The notes under the pieces: model-generated
Database searches by the model: none
Seen by the model: the letters and a program-made list of their open reading frames with translations, nothing else
What the model was told of the DNA's origin: nothing
Part shown: piece by piece, positions 1 through 7,242 of the stretch
Position numbering within the stretch: the first letter of the stretch is position 1
Layout: each line of letters begins with the position of its first letter
Translations under genes and position numbers: made by a program
Assembly (NCBI GenBank): GCA_964436305.1
Contig: CAYTCI010000060.1
Span: forward strand, 1-25,881
Origin: JAKPUX01 sp964436305
GTDB lineage: Bacteria; Zhuqueibacterota; Zhuqueibacteria; Residuimicrobiales; Residuimicrobiaceae
Direction: 5' to 3'
DNA length: 25,881 bases

Positions 1-87
1 GCCCCACCCCCTCGAGCCGCGCTGCCGCAGCCCCCACCATAGCTCGCGCAGTGGCGCAGAGCCTCACCCCTCGCGCCGAGCCGGCCG
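1..87. repeat. degenerate copy of the GGCGCGAG repeat family
   Basis: This G+C-rich non-coding stretch lies directly after the stop codon of the minus-strand glycosyltransferase. It contains CCCCTCGCGCCGAGCCGGCC (71-90, running into the stop codon), the reverse complement of the GGYCGGCGCGAGGGG core found throughout the left half. It is more diverged than the other copies and its left end is cut by the window. Confidence 0.5.
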
Positions 88-1608
88 CTACTCCTCCCGC
101 TGATAGAGCAGCAGCTCCTGGTCGCGTCCCAGCGGCCAAACCCTGACAAAGCGATAGGCCAGTCCATACCGCGCCAGTTCCGGCGGATGACCGCCGCCCT
201 TAAGGCCGACGAGGAGGAGGGCGCCGGGGCGTCGCGCGGCCAGCAGCTCGTGCAGCTCCGGCACATCGTCTCCCATCGCCCGGCCGGGATGATAATCCGG
301 CTGACGGGCGATGATGCGCGCGATGGTATGGTCGGCGAGACCGAATAGGTCGATGATCTCGCACTCCGAGAAATAGCCCACGGCGCCGATACGGTAGGCG
401 GCGATGCTCGTCTCCGGCGGCAGGTTGGCGCGCATCCAGCGGCCCGCCGCGATCAACTCGCTGCTGTTCATGACGTGAAAGGGATAGACCTCGCGCCGGC
501 GCTGGAACTCCCCGAGGGTGACCAGGCTCGCCGCAGCCACCGGCAGCACGACCAGGGCGGCGAAGAGGCGCGGCGGGGCGGCCGCCCGGAAGCGCCCGGC
601 CAGTTCCTTGGCGCCCAGCGCCGCCAGCACCATCAGTATCGGTGTCACCGGCTGCAGATAGCGCCCCGCCGGGAACCAGTCCCCGCCGGTATAAAAGGCA
701 AAGGCCGCGCCGGTGCCAAGGAGGGCCGCCAGCAGCAGGGGCGTCTCCGGACGGCGCCGGCGCCAACCCTCGCGGAGAGCCAGCCAAGCGGCCCAGCCGG
801 CGAAGAGAGGCGGGATCCAGCCCGAGCCGAACAGGTACTTGCCCAGATAGAGGAGGGCGGCATGCAGCGCTCCCGAGCCGGGATCGAGGTCGGCCGTACC
901 TGGCGGCTTGGCGTAAAAAGTATTCGGCAGCCAGAGACCGTAATAGGCGTGGCGGAGGAGCAGCCCTGCGGCAGTCGCGGCAGCGATCAGGAGGGTCAGC
1001 GTCAGGGCACTGCGCGGGGCACGCCGCTCCCGCCAGAGGACGAGGAAGAGGAAGAGCGCGGCATAGGCGATGCCCTCGGGACGGCACCAGATGGCAGCGA
1101 GCCAGATCAATGCCCCAACGAGGTCGAGGCGCCCGCGGATGGCATGGCGCCAGACGCCACCGAGCAGCAGGGCGGCGAAAAGCCCGGTCTCGAGGCCGGT
1201 GACCGAATAGTAGAGCAGGGGGAAAGAGAGCGCGGTGGCACCGGCGGCGGCCGCGCTGAAGAGGGGGGAGGCGCCGGCGCGCTGCGCCAGGCGGAAAGCG
1301 CCAGAGATGCAGACGATGAAGGCCGCGAGTCCGATGACCCAGGCGGCCAGAGGCAGGGAGACCCCGGCCGCGGCAGCGGGTATCAGCAGCAGGACCATCA
1401 GGGGGTTGGAGAAACACTCGACGCGGGGGGAGGCATTGAAGCTCAGGCCCGCGCCGTGGACGAAATTCTGCACGCAGCGGAAGGTGATCCAGGCATCGTC
1501 GAGGGTATCGCCGGCGGCGCGCCAGAATCCGGCGCCCATGAGCGCGATGGCCAACAGCAGCAGCGTATAGCGCCGCCAGGGCATCGCTATTCCCGTCTCA
1601 ATCGTCAT
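88..1608 (-). CDS. GT-C-type membrane glycosyltransferase (polyprenyl-phosphate sugar donor type)
   Basis: The 506-residue polytopic membrane protein has an N-terminal hydrophobic segment (about residues 14-29) followed by the motif DDAWITFR at 37-44. The segments NFVHGAGLSFN and RVECFSNPLM come next. This matches the hallmark DDAyItfRY-N-G-GLvfN-G-rVEgySNplW block of GT-C-fold glycosyltransferases. Those enzymes move a sugar from a lipid-phosphate carrier onto a glycan or lipid on the outer face of the inner membrane. D37-D38 are the likely catalytic/metal pair. Many hydrophobic segments follow, then a soluble C-terminal part. The start at 1608 is chosen because GGAGGT lies 6 bases upstream; the frame stays open much further upstream, but only through repeat DNA. 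Substrate and acceptor cannot be told. The gene stands alone, with repeats on both sides. Confidence 0.85.
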   Translation of the reverse strand: MTIETGIAMPWRRYTLLLLAIALMGAGFWRAAGDTLDDAWITFRCVQNFVHGAGLSFNASPRVECFSNPLMVLLLIPAAAAGVSLPLAAWVIGLAAFIVCISGAFRLAQRAGASPLFSAAAAGATALSFPLLYYSVTGLETGLFAALLLGGVWRHAIRGRLDLVGALIWLAAIWCRPEGIAYAALFLFLVLWRERRAPRSALTLTLLIAAATAAGLLLRHAYYGLWLPNTFYAKPPGTADLDPGSGALHAALLYLGKYLFGSGWIPPLFAGWAAWLALREGWRRRRPETPLLLAALLGTGAAFAFYTGGDWFPAGRYLQPVTPILMVLAALGAKELAGRFRAAAPPRLFAALVVLPVAAASLVTLGEFQRRREVYPFHVMNSSELIAAGRWMRANLPPETSIAAYRIGAVGYFSECEIIDLFGLADHTIARIIARQPDYHPGRAMGDDVPELHELLAARRPGALLLVGLKGGGHPPELARYGLAYRFVRVWPLGRDQELLLYQREE

Positions 1609-1643
1609 TCCGTTACCTCCACCCGTCCGGCCACTTTCCCGGC

Positions 1644-1652
1644 AATATATCA
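1644..1652 (-). promoter_or_regulatory. putative extended -10 promoter of the glycosyltransferase gene
   Basis: On the minus strand the sequence reads TGATATATT, an extended -10 element (TGn-TATATT), about 36 bases upstream of the start codon and in the only A+T-rich stretch of this gap. No good -35 box stands at the right distance. The call rests on the -10 alone. Confidence 0.4.
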
Positions 1653-1693
1653 CTATTTTTCGATTTTCGCCACAAAATTTGATGCGGAGGGCT

Positions 1694-2092
1694 CTATGCG
1701 CCGGGTGGGCCCGAGAGCTTGGGAGCGCCGATCTGCGCCGGGTGGGCCCGAGAGCTTGGGAGCGCCGGCCCGGCTGCCCGCCGCGGCCCCTGGCGCCGAC
1801 CCGGGTCCGCTCCCGCCGCCCATGATGGGTGGGCCCGAGAGCTTGGGAGCGCCGATCTGCGCCGGGTGGGCACGAGAGCTTGGGAGCGCCGGCCCGGCCG
1901 CCCGCCGCGACCCTGGCGCCGATCTGCGCCGGTTGGGCCCGAGAGCAGGGGGAGCGCCGATCTGCGCCGGGTGGGCACGAGAGCTTGGGAGCGCCGATCT
2001 GCGCCGGTTGGGCCCGAGAGCTTGGGAGCGCCGGCCCGGCTGCCCGCCGCGGCCCCTGGCGCCGACCCGCCGGTCCGCTCCCGCCGCCCACT
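1694..2092. repeat. array of 37-bp units of the GGCGCGAG-type repeat family
   Basis: The phrase GAGAGCTTGGGAGCGCC occurs exactly at 1713, 1750, 1837, 1874, 1979 and 2016, with one variant at 1941 (GAGAGCAGGGGGAGCGCC). Successive copies are mostly 37-38 bp apart. A longer block starting CCGGCCCGGCTGCCCGCC is present near 1766 and again near 2032, so there is also a higher-order duplication of about 266 bp. Units are joined head to tail without unique spacers. All frames through it are low-complexity G/A/P/R-rich and are not believed to be coding. Confidence 0.9.
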
Positions 2093-2130
2093 GCCCGCCT
2101 TCCAGCCGGCTGGCCCTGCCAACTAAACCA

Positions 2131-2159
2131 TTGACTTATTGCCTGTAAAAGTGTAATTT
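2131..2159 (+). promoter_or_regulatory. sigma70-type promoter of the DUF5674 pair
   Basis: TTGACT (2131-2136) and TAATTT (2154-2159) are separated by 17 bases. They lie between the end of the repeat array and the start codon at 2183, with GAGGA at 2171-2175 as ribosome binding site. The array therefore stops just upstream of the -35 box. Confidence 0.7.
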
Positions 2160-2182
2160 TCTTTCACAAAGAGGAATGACCC

Positions 2183-2557
2183 ATGACAAGAATCATCGAA
2201 ACCAGAATCACGCCAGCTGAACTCGCGGATCTGTGCCGTGCCAATTATGAAACCATGGTAAAATTTGTCGTCGACATCGAACAGGGCCTGCTGGCGGCCG
2301 GCGGAGAACTCCATGCCGATGCTGAGGCGATACTGCTGGCAAGGGGAAGTCAGCAAAGCACTCTTTGGGGCGGGAACTTTTACCCCTGGAAAAGCCCGGA
2401 GGCGCGCATCGAGTTCACCAGTTTTATCAATATCCGTCCTGCCGATGATAACGCCAGCATGGAGGTCCTCGATGCCGCGATCCGTGCAACGATTATCGGC
2501 ATCATTGAGACGCTCCTGCTCCCGCCTCATGAGTCGATGCCAGCGGAGGAGAAATGA
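2183..2557 (+). CDS. DUF5674 family protein
   Basis: This 124-residue soluble protein fits DUF5674, a family of unknown function. The match is by recalled family consensus: an N-terminal helix with ITPAELADL, then MVKFVVDIEQGLLAAGGELHADAEAILL (residues 28-55), LWGGNFYP and IEFTSFINIRPADDNASMEV. The start is supported by GAGGA 7 bases upstream and its own promoter. The stop overlaps the start of the next gene by four bases (ATGA), so the two are translationally coupled and probably work together. No catalytic motif is recognisable with confidence; the conserved GGELHAD segment is the best candidate for a functional site. Partner and role are unknown. Confidence 0.8.
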   Translation: MTRIIETRITPAELADLCRANYETMVKFVVDIEQGLLAAGGELHADAEAILLARGSQQSTLWGGNFYPWKSPEARIEFTSFINIRPADDNASMEVLDAAIRATIIGIIETLLLPPHESMPAEEK

Positions 2558-2883
2558 CGCGCTGGCACAAGACGCTTCCGGAACGCTTTGGCTCCTTTCC
2601 CAAACATCAGCAATTGCTGATGGTGGCCAATGAATTGAATCGTGCGGGCCACCAGCTGGAGGATCTGCGGGAGTACAGGAATTGCCTGGAACGGGCGATG
2701 GAACTGCTCGATCTGCTCTCCGGACAACGGCATTGGCATCCCGCTCTGCGTGAGCTGCGCCGGGCACGGCAGCTGGTCGCACAGTACTATATCAGCCCGC
2801 ATCCAGAGGGGGTGCAGATTTTGCTGCGAACCCTGGTCCAGCTCGATCCCACCGCCTGGAAGATGCTGCAGAGCTCGTTATGA
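2554..2883 (+). CDS. uncharacterised small protein coupled to DUF5674
   Basis: The 109-residue protein begins MTRWHKTLPERFGSFPKHQQ and is largely helical in appearance, rich in Leu, Arg and Glu. It has no signal peptide, membrane segment or recognised catalytic motif. It starts inside the stop codon of the DUF5674 gene (ATGA overlap), which argues that the pair is one expression unit. The arrangement (two small, overlapping genes with a private promoter) resembles toxin-antitoxin or other two-part modules, but nothing in the sequence proves this. The repeat block begins 13 bases after its stop codon. I do not recognise the family. Confidence 0.75.
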   Translation: MTRWHKTLPERFGSFPKHQQLLMVANELNRAGHQLEDLREYRNCLERAMELLDLLSGQRHWHPALRELRRARQLVAQYYISPHPEGVQILLRTLVQLDPTAWKMLQSSL

Positions 2884-2896
2884 GGAGAGCAATTCC

Positions 2897-3115
2897 GGGT
2901 CGGCGCGAGAGTTGAGGTCGGCACGAGGGGGGGTGGGCGCTGCGCCCCTGCGCGAGCCTGTTTTGGGTCGGGTCGGCGCGAGAGTTGAGGTCGGCACGAG
3001 GGGGGGTGGGCGCTGCGCCCCTGCGCGAGCCTGTTTTGGGTCGGGTCGGCGCGAGAGTTGAGGTCGGCGCGAGGGGGGGTGGGCGCTGCGCCCTCTGTGT
3101 CCCTGTGAGAGACGG
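2897..3115. repeat. three tandem 73-bp copies of the GGCGCGAG repeat family
   Basis: GGGTCGGCGCGAGAGTTG begins at 2897, 2970 and 3043, an exact 73-bp period. The first two units are nearly identical. The third is intact for its first 50 or so bases and then drifts. Each unit holds a second core (GGTCGGCACGAGG or GGTCGGCGCGAGG), a run of seven G and the small inverted repeat GGGCG-CTG-CGCCC. The block fills the gap between the 109-residue gene and the ribosome binding site (GGAG, 3142-3145) of the next gene. Confidence 0.92.
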
Positions 3116-3150
3116 CCTGTTTCGGCTGAGGGGCTTGAACCGGAGATACC

Positions 3151-6100
3151 ATGGATGACCAGTTAACCCGCCTCAAGCGGCGGGCGCAAATTCTCGGCAA
3201 CCATTACCACAAATACCTCCACGTCATCGACCACAGTTACGACGGCCTCTGCACCCGCCTCGAGCTGGGCCGCCTCGGCGAGAGCGTCCACCTCTGGCAG
3301 CGCCCCTTCGACTACCGCGCCGAGATGCACCTGGTCGCCGGCCTCGGCCGCACCCAGGAGGAGAAACTCGCCGACCTTGGCTGCTTCTTCTCTCTCCACT
3401 TTCTCCAGCTCAACCTCAACGCCCTCGACACCATGCGCCTCGACGTCGCCCGCATCGAGGCCCGGCTCACCGTCTTCCGCGCCTTCATGCTCCACGTCGG
3501 CCACGAGGTGCGCCAGCTCGTCGCCGGCTATATGCACGAACTGCTGCACATCTTTTTGCCCGAGAGCTATCCGGGCGATTTCGTTTTCATGGGCGTCGGC
3601 ACCCGCTCCGACCAGGACGACATCGACGTCGGCGTCGTCGACAGCGGTCCCGAGCTCCGCAGCCAGCTGACCAGCGCCATCGCCCGCCTCAACGGCGAGA
3701 TGCTGCGCAAGGCCATCGTCACCCACTATCACCTCTCCGAGAACGTCTGCCGCGAGGCCTCTTTCTCCGCCTCGATCGCCGATTACAATACCCTGCTCGA
3801 TGCCGAGATTCACGATTTCGTCATCATCAACGAGATGCTCGGCGCCGCCCGCATCCTCGGCAGCCGCGCTCTCTTCAGCGATTTCCTCCGCCAGGTGACC
3901 AGCCGCTACTACTTCCAGCCCGGCCGGCCCGAACAGCACAAATTCCACGAGGGTTACCTGCGCGGCATCACCGGCGAGATCCGCTCCTTCATGTTCAAAT
4001 CCTTCGCCGACGACCGCCTCGATCCCAAGGTCGACGGCTTGCGCATGATCAAGGCCAGCCTCTTCGCCGCCAAGACCATCTTCAACCTCCGCCAGGTCAA
4101 CGCCTGGGCCCTGATCGACGCCCTCCGCCAGCACGACAAGCGCCGCGCCCGCCAGTACGAAAAGCTCGACGTCAGCCTCACCTATCTCGAGGTCTTCCGC
4201 TTCCTCTACCACCTGCTGGTCAGCCAGGAGGAGGAGATCTACGTCGATGATCCCGCCACGCGCGACAACCTCGCCCTCGTCGCCGGCTATATGGGCTATC
4301 AGCGGACGGGCACCGCCTCCGCCTTCGATTTCTTCATCGCCGACTATTACGCCAAGGCGCGGCTGGCCAAGTGGACGGTTCGCGAGCTCCTCCCCGACGT
4401 CATCACCCACCTCGGCACCATCACCACCTTCGGCCGTCTCATGCACCGCCGCAAGGCGACGCGCTCCGGCGAGACCCGCGTCGGCAACCTCGCCGTGCGC
4501 TTTCTCGAGGAGGCCAAATTCTTCCGCGGCACCCGCTTCTGGGACGACATCATCGCCGTCCTCCGCCGCGAGGATCACGACCTCCTCAGCCGGCTGGTCA
4601 ACGACCTGACCGCCGATCCCGCGCGCACCGAGGCCCTCCTGCAGGGCTATGTCGACTGGGGCTGGAACTCCTTCATTGCGCTCTTCTCCTTCCTCAACCT
4701 GCTCCACCGCCATCCCGGCGGCCGGCCGCTGCACCGGCGCATGGTCGAGCTCTTTTTCGAGCGCACCATCGGCACCGAGATCGTCCAGCGCTTCGCCACC
4801 GTCTTCAAGTATGTGCCGCACGAGGTCCACGCCTTCCTCGGCAGCCTCAGCGGCGAGCAGCAGCGCCGCTTCCAGGAGATCATCGCCGGGGCGCTCTGGG
4901 ACACCCGCCTGGTGCCGGCGCGCAACCGGCTCAGCTACCTCGCCGGCCTCCACTATGCCTCCTCGCGCTATCTCAAGCGCATCACCGACCGCGTGCTCGA
5001 GCACCATCCCGCCGTCTACCGCCTGCTCGACGACGCCGAGCGGCTGCAGGAGTTCGGCAAGGGGCTGCTCGCGGAGATCAACCGCACCCCCGCCTATCAC
5101 GAGCGGCTGCAGGGGATCGCCGCCTGGCACGATTTCGAGTTCTTCCGCTGCTGCCTTCTGCTCTTCGGCAACGCCCCCTCGGGCCAGATCGCCGACGAGT
5201 TCATCTACTTCTCCGACACCTTCATCCGCCTGCTCTACGACACCTGCAAGCAGCGGGTGGACGAGAAGGGGCGTCATCCCCGCCGCGAACGGCCCGAGCT
5301 GGCGATTCTGGTCACCGGCGGTTACGGCCACATGCTCGCCTTCGACGACGATCACGACCTGATCATTCTCCTCGATTCGGAGGAGCCCGCCGACCATGCC
5401 TATTACATCAGCATTCTCAAGCGGATGCACCGCGAGATCAGCCGAAGCGGGATTCTGCCGCACTACCGCCTTGGCGACCATTTCGGCTCGTTCATCTGCA
5501 CCCCGGCGCAGCTCCGCTCGCTGCTCGGGCCGGAGCATGCCGAGCGCTTCATCGACATGTCGCAGCTGCTGGGGGCGCGGATGATCGTTGGCGGGCAGCG
5601 GCAGTGGGAGGCTTTTTTTCGCGAGATCGTGCAGGAGGTGATCCTGACGGAGAAGGAGGCCTACATCGCCTCGATGCTGGAGGAGATGGCGGGACGCCAG
5701 CAGTTTTGCGCGACGACCCGCACTCTCCCGCCGGCCCCAACTCTCGCGCCGACCCGGCCGGCCTCGCCGGATATTGCGCCGACCCGGCCGGACAGCAGCG
5801 CCCCGGCGGCGCTCACCAGCCTCAACCTCAAGGAGGTGCCCGGCGGTCTGCGCGACGTCGAGATGCTGCTGGACATCCTCCGCGCCCGCTTCGAGATCCA
5901 CGAAAACTCCAACTACCGCCTCTTCAAAAAGCTCGAGGCCATTCTGCCGGCGCATGCCCCCGCCCTCGAGGAGCTCTCGCGCCACTACGAGCTGCTGCGC
6001 CTGGTGCGCAATCTCAACCGCCTTGCCGTCGCGGCCGATGACCAGGTCGACCTCGAGCACCTCCACCCGGTGCTGGAGACCTGGCGGATCCGTGGTCTGC

Positions 6101-6210
6101 GTGAGCGGCGTCCCGAGCAGCTGCAGGCGCGCATCCTCCGCCAGCTGCAGCGGGGTGCAGAGATCATCGAGCGTCTGATCACGGAGGTGGCCGCCCGGCC
6201 GCTGACCTGA
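3151..6210 (+). CDS. GlnE/GlnD-related protein with two nucleotidyltransferase-type motifs
   Basis: The 1019-residue soluble protein has a nucleotidyltransferase-type motif near each end. The first is G148-V-G-T-R-S-D154-Q-D156-D157-I-D159. The second is G723-G-Y-G726 followed by D732-D-D-H-D736. Residues 891-902 (LNLKEVPGGLRD) match the segment that follows the nucleotidyltransferase domain in GlnD (PII uridylyltransferase) and GlnE (glutamine synthetase adenylyltransferase). Two such motifs and about 1000 residues recall GlnE, but the protein lacks the clear HD and ACT domains of GlnD and is not a canonical member of either. Transfer of a nucleotide to a regulatory protein is an inference. 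Residues about 858-886 are a Pro/Ala/Thr-rich insertion made of intergenic repeat DNA. The start is supported by GGAG 5 bases upstream. Confidence 0.8.
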   Translation: MDDQLTRLKRRAQILGNHYHKYLHVIDHSYDGLCTRLELGRLGESVHLWQRPFDYRAEMHLVAGLGRTQEEKLADLGCFFSLHFLQLNLNALDTMRLDVARIEARLTVFRAFMLHVGHEVRQLVAGYMHELLHIFLPESYPGDFVFMGVGTRSDQDDIDVGVVDSGPELRSQLTSAIARLNGEMLRKAIVTHYHLSENVCREASFSASIADYNTLLDAEIHDFVIINEMLGAARILGSRALFSDFLRQVTSRYYFQPGRPEQHKFHEGYLRGITGEIRSFMFKSFADDRLDPKVDGLRMIKASLFAAKTIFNLRQVNAWALIDALRQHDKRRARQYEKLDVSLTYLEVFRFLYHLLVSQEEEIYVDDPATRDNLALVAGYMGYQRTGTASAFDFFIADYYAKARLAKWTVRELLPDVITHLGTITTFGRLMHRRKATRSGETRVGNLAVRFLEEAKFFRGTRFWDDIIAVLRREDHDLLSRLVNDLTADPARTEALLQGYVDWGWNSFIALFSFLNLLHRHPGGRPLHRRMVELFFERTIGTEIVQRFATVFKYVPHEVHAFLGSLSGEQQRRFQEIIAGALWDTRLVPARNRLSYLAGLHYASSRYLKRITDRVLEHHPAVYRLLDDAERLQEFGKGLLAEINRTPAYHERLQGIAAWHDFEFFRCCLLLFGNAPSGQIADEFIYFSDTFIRLLYDTCKQRVDEKGRHPRRERPELAILVTGGYGHMLAFDDDHDLIILLDSEEPADHAYYISILKRMHREISRSGILPHYRLGDHFGSFICTPAQLRSLLGPEHAERFIDMSQLLGARMIVGGQRQWEAFFREIVQEVILTEKEAYIASMLEEMAGRQQFCATTRTLPPAPTLAPTRPASPDIAPTRPDSSAPAALTSLNLKEVPGGLRDVEMLLDILRARFEIHENSNYRLFKKLEAILPAHAPALEELSRHYELLRLVRNLNRLAVAADDQVDLEHLHPVLETWRIRGLRERRPEQLQARILRQLQRGAEIIERLITEVAARPLT
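5721..5808. repeat. GGCGCGAG repeat lying in frame inside the GlnE/GlnD-like gene
   Basis: Positions 5738-5755 (CAACTCTCGCGCCGACCC) are the exact reverse complement of the 18-base core at 2897-2914. A second partial core, GCGCCGACCCGGCCGG, follows at about 5776-5791. The stretch keeps the reading frame and encodes a Pro/Ala/Thr/Arg-rich segment (about residues 858-886, including two APTRP phrases). It sits just before the conserved LNLKEVPGGLRD motif, where the family normally has a short linker. Confidence 0.8.
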
Positions 6211-6211
6211 C

Positions 6212-6386
6212 TGCTCGCACCGTACCAGCCCGCTCGCGCCGGCTTGCCACAAACCGGCCGCCCTCAACCTCTCGCGCCCTCGGCTGTTTGCGCTCGCCTG
6301 CCAAAAACCGTACGCCCCAGCTTCTCGCACCGGCCCGGCCAAAGCCGGACGCCCCAGCTTCTCTCGCGCCAACCACAACTTTCGTG
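6212..6386. repeat. GGCGCGAG-family repeat block, inverse orientation
   Basis: This C-rich block begins right after the stop codon at 6210. ACGCCCCAGCTTCTC occurs at 6312 and again at 6349, exactly 37 bp apart. Its reverse complement (GAGAAGCTGGGGCGT) resembles the GAGAGCTTGGGAGCGCC unit of the 1694-2092 array, which has the same period. CTCGCGCC cores stand near 6233, 6272 and 6363. Confidence 0.8.
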
Positions 6387-6437
6387 CCTGCAGGTAAACT
6401 GGAGGCGAGCAGGAGCGATATTTACCGCTAAATTTAC

Positions 6438-6466
6438 TTGCACGGGAAGCATAAAAATGCTACTAT
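6438..6466 (+). promoter_or_regulatory. sigma70-type promoter of the coiled-coil gene
   Basis: TTGCAC (6438-6443) and TACTAT (6461-6466) are 17 bases apart, in the A+T-rich stretch between the repeat block and the start codon at 6499. The spacer contains the small palindrome GCATAAAAATGC (6449-6460). Confidence 0.6.
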
Positions 6467-6498
6467 CCGGGGGGGCCAGTTGTATAATGGAGGAGTCT

Positions 6499-6984
6499 AT
6501 GGCTGAAATAAGTCTTGAATCGCTCTATCATCTCGTGGAAAACATGGCCGATTATCTCATGACCAAGGTGGTCACGAAAGAAGAGTTCGGCCTGCTGGAG
6601 AAAAGGTTCGATAGCCTTTCCGAGCGGGTAGATAGTCTATCCGAGCGGGTAGATCGTCTATCCGAGCGGGTGGATGTGCTGACCGAGCGGGTGGATCGTC
6701 TGACCGAGCGGGTGGATATATTGACGATCAGGCTGGATGCCCTGGAGCAAGAGTTCCATACGTTCAGGATTGAGACCAACCAGAAATTTGACCGGATCCT
6801 GGAGGGAATGGATGCCCAGGCCGCGCAGCTGGACATCCTCAGGACGGAGTTGGCCTCACAGTCCCATACCCTTGATCTTTATAATGTCCGTATCGGCGAT
6901 CTCGAAGAAACCGTATTCGGCAAACGGGTCAGGGATGAACGCGATGAGCCGAAGGATGCGCCTGGACCATCCGGCAAGATTTGA
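6499..6984 (+). CDS. heptad-repeat coiled-coil protein
   Basis: The 161-residue protein begins MAEISLESLYHLVENMADYL. It then carries a long predicted coiled coil of LSERVDR/LTERVDR heptads (about residues 38-79) and further helical sequence to a charged C-terminus. It has no signal peptide or membrane segment. The ATG at 6499 is preferred over that at 6487 because GGAGG lies 5 bases upstream of it and overlaps the earlier ATG. A promoter is visible upstream. The heptads are encoded by near-perfect 21-bp tandem repeats. Homo-oligomerisation or scaffold binding is likely from the coiled coil. No specific function can be assigned, and it stands as a single gene between repeat blocks. Confidence 0.75.
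   Translation: MAEISLESLYHLVENMADYLMTKVVTKEEFGLLEKRFDSLSERVDSLSERVDRLSERVDVLTERVDRLTERVDILTIRLDALEQEFHTFRIETNQKFDRILEGMDAQAAQLDILRTELASQSHTLDLYNVRIGDLEETVFGKRVRDERDEPKDAPGPSGKI
6610..6735 (+). repeat. 21-bp tandem repeat coding for coiled-coil heptads
   Basis: There are six consecutive 21-bp units starting at 6610, 6631, 6652, 6673, 6694 and 6715. The first five share the pattern GAT-nnn-CTN-nCC-GAG-CGG-GTN (Asp-x-Leu-Ser/Thr-Glu-Arg-Val) and the sixth is degenerate. Because the unit is seven codons, gain or loss of copies would lengthen or shorten the coiled coil without breaking the frame. Confidence 0.92.
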
Positions 6985-7011
6985 AGGACCCAACTCTGGT
7001 CTCCCGCCTGC

Positions 7012-7130
7012 CGGGTCGGCGCCAGGGGTTGGCCTGGTCGGCGCGAGGGGGGAGGCGCCAGGCGCTGCGGTGCCGGCATGAGTTGGGTGGGCGCCATGGG
7101 CGGGCCGAGCCGGCGCGAGTGTCAGAGGCT
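7012..7130. repeat. GGCGCGAG-family repeat block
   Basis: The block contains GGGTCGGCGCCAGGGGTTGG, GGTCGGCGCGAGGGGGGAGG, GGCATGAGTTGGGTGGGCGCC and GCCGGCGCGAG. It lies about 28 bases past the stop codon of the coiled-coil gene and ends before the toxin-antitoxin promoter. The sub-block with GGCGCCAGGCGCTGCGGTGCCGGCATGAGTTGGG recurs in the 8020-8160 block. Confidence 0.8.
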
Positions 7131-7189
7131 CCAGCCTAACACCCCGCGTGGTGCGGATGCACCAGAAGAAGCTTACAGGAAAAACGGGT

Positions 7190-7227
7190 TTGACTTATAC
7201 GTATGAAATAATTATATTAATACGTAT
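7190..7227 (+). promoter_or_regulatory. promoter with twin ATACGTAT operator-like sites
   Basis: TTGACT (7190-7195) and TATATT (7213-7218) are spaced by 17 bases. The perfect 8-bp palindrome ATACGTAT occurs twice, at 7197-7204 inside the spacer and at 7220-7227 near the expected transcription start, with starts 23 bp apart (about two helical turns). This is a layout expected for autorepression by an antitoxin dimer or tetramer. The ribosome binding site AGGAG (7233-7237) follows, 5 bases before the ATG at 7243. Confidence 0.75.
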
Positions 7228-7242
7228 CAAACAGGAGACCTT

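Noticed and set aside
1609..2091. N-terminal extension of the glycosyltransferase through the repeats
   Set aside because: The frame is open only because the repeat lacks stops. The good Shine-Dalgarno sequence and start of homology are at 1608.
1694..2092. CRISPR-like array
   Set aside because: Repeats are 37 bp apart but contiguous, with no unique spacers, and no cas genes are near. It is a tandem or mosaic repeat.
475..2148. Plus-strand frame spanning the glycosyltransferase gene and the repeat array
   Set aside because: The product is low-complexity E/G/R/A, with no domain. The minus-strand frame has the GT-C motif and a strong ribosome binding site.
2925..2950. G-quadruplex from the GGGGGGGTGGG run
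   Set aside because: Only three usable G tracts lie close together, and the adjacent GGGCG-CTG-CGCCC hairpin would compete.
3163..6378. Long minus-strand open frame opposite the GlnE/GlnD-like gene
   Set aside because: It is a shadow frame produced by strong G/C at third codon positions. Its product is low-complexity (A/E/G/V/D-rich), while the plus frame has clear motifs and a ribosome binding site.
7148..7165. GTGCGGATGCACCAG as a third relic of the wlbA 3' end
   Set aside because: Only about eleven bases match, with no flanking similarity. This is too short to separate from chance.
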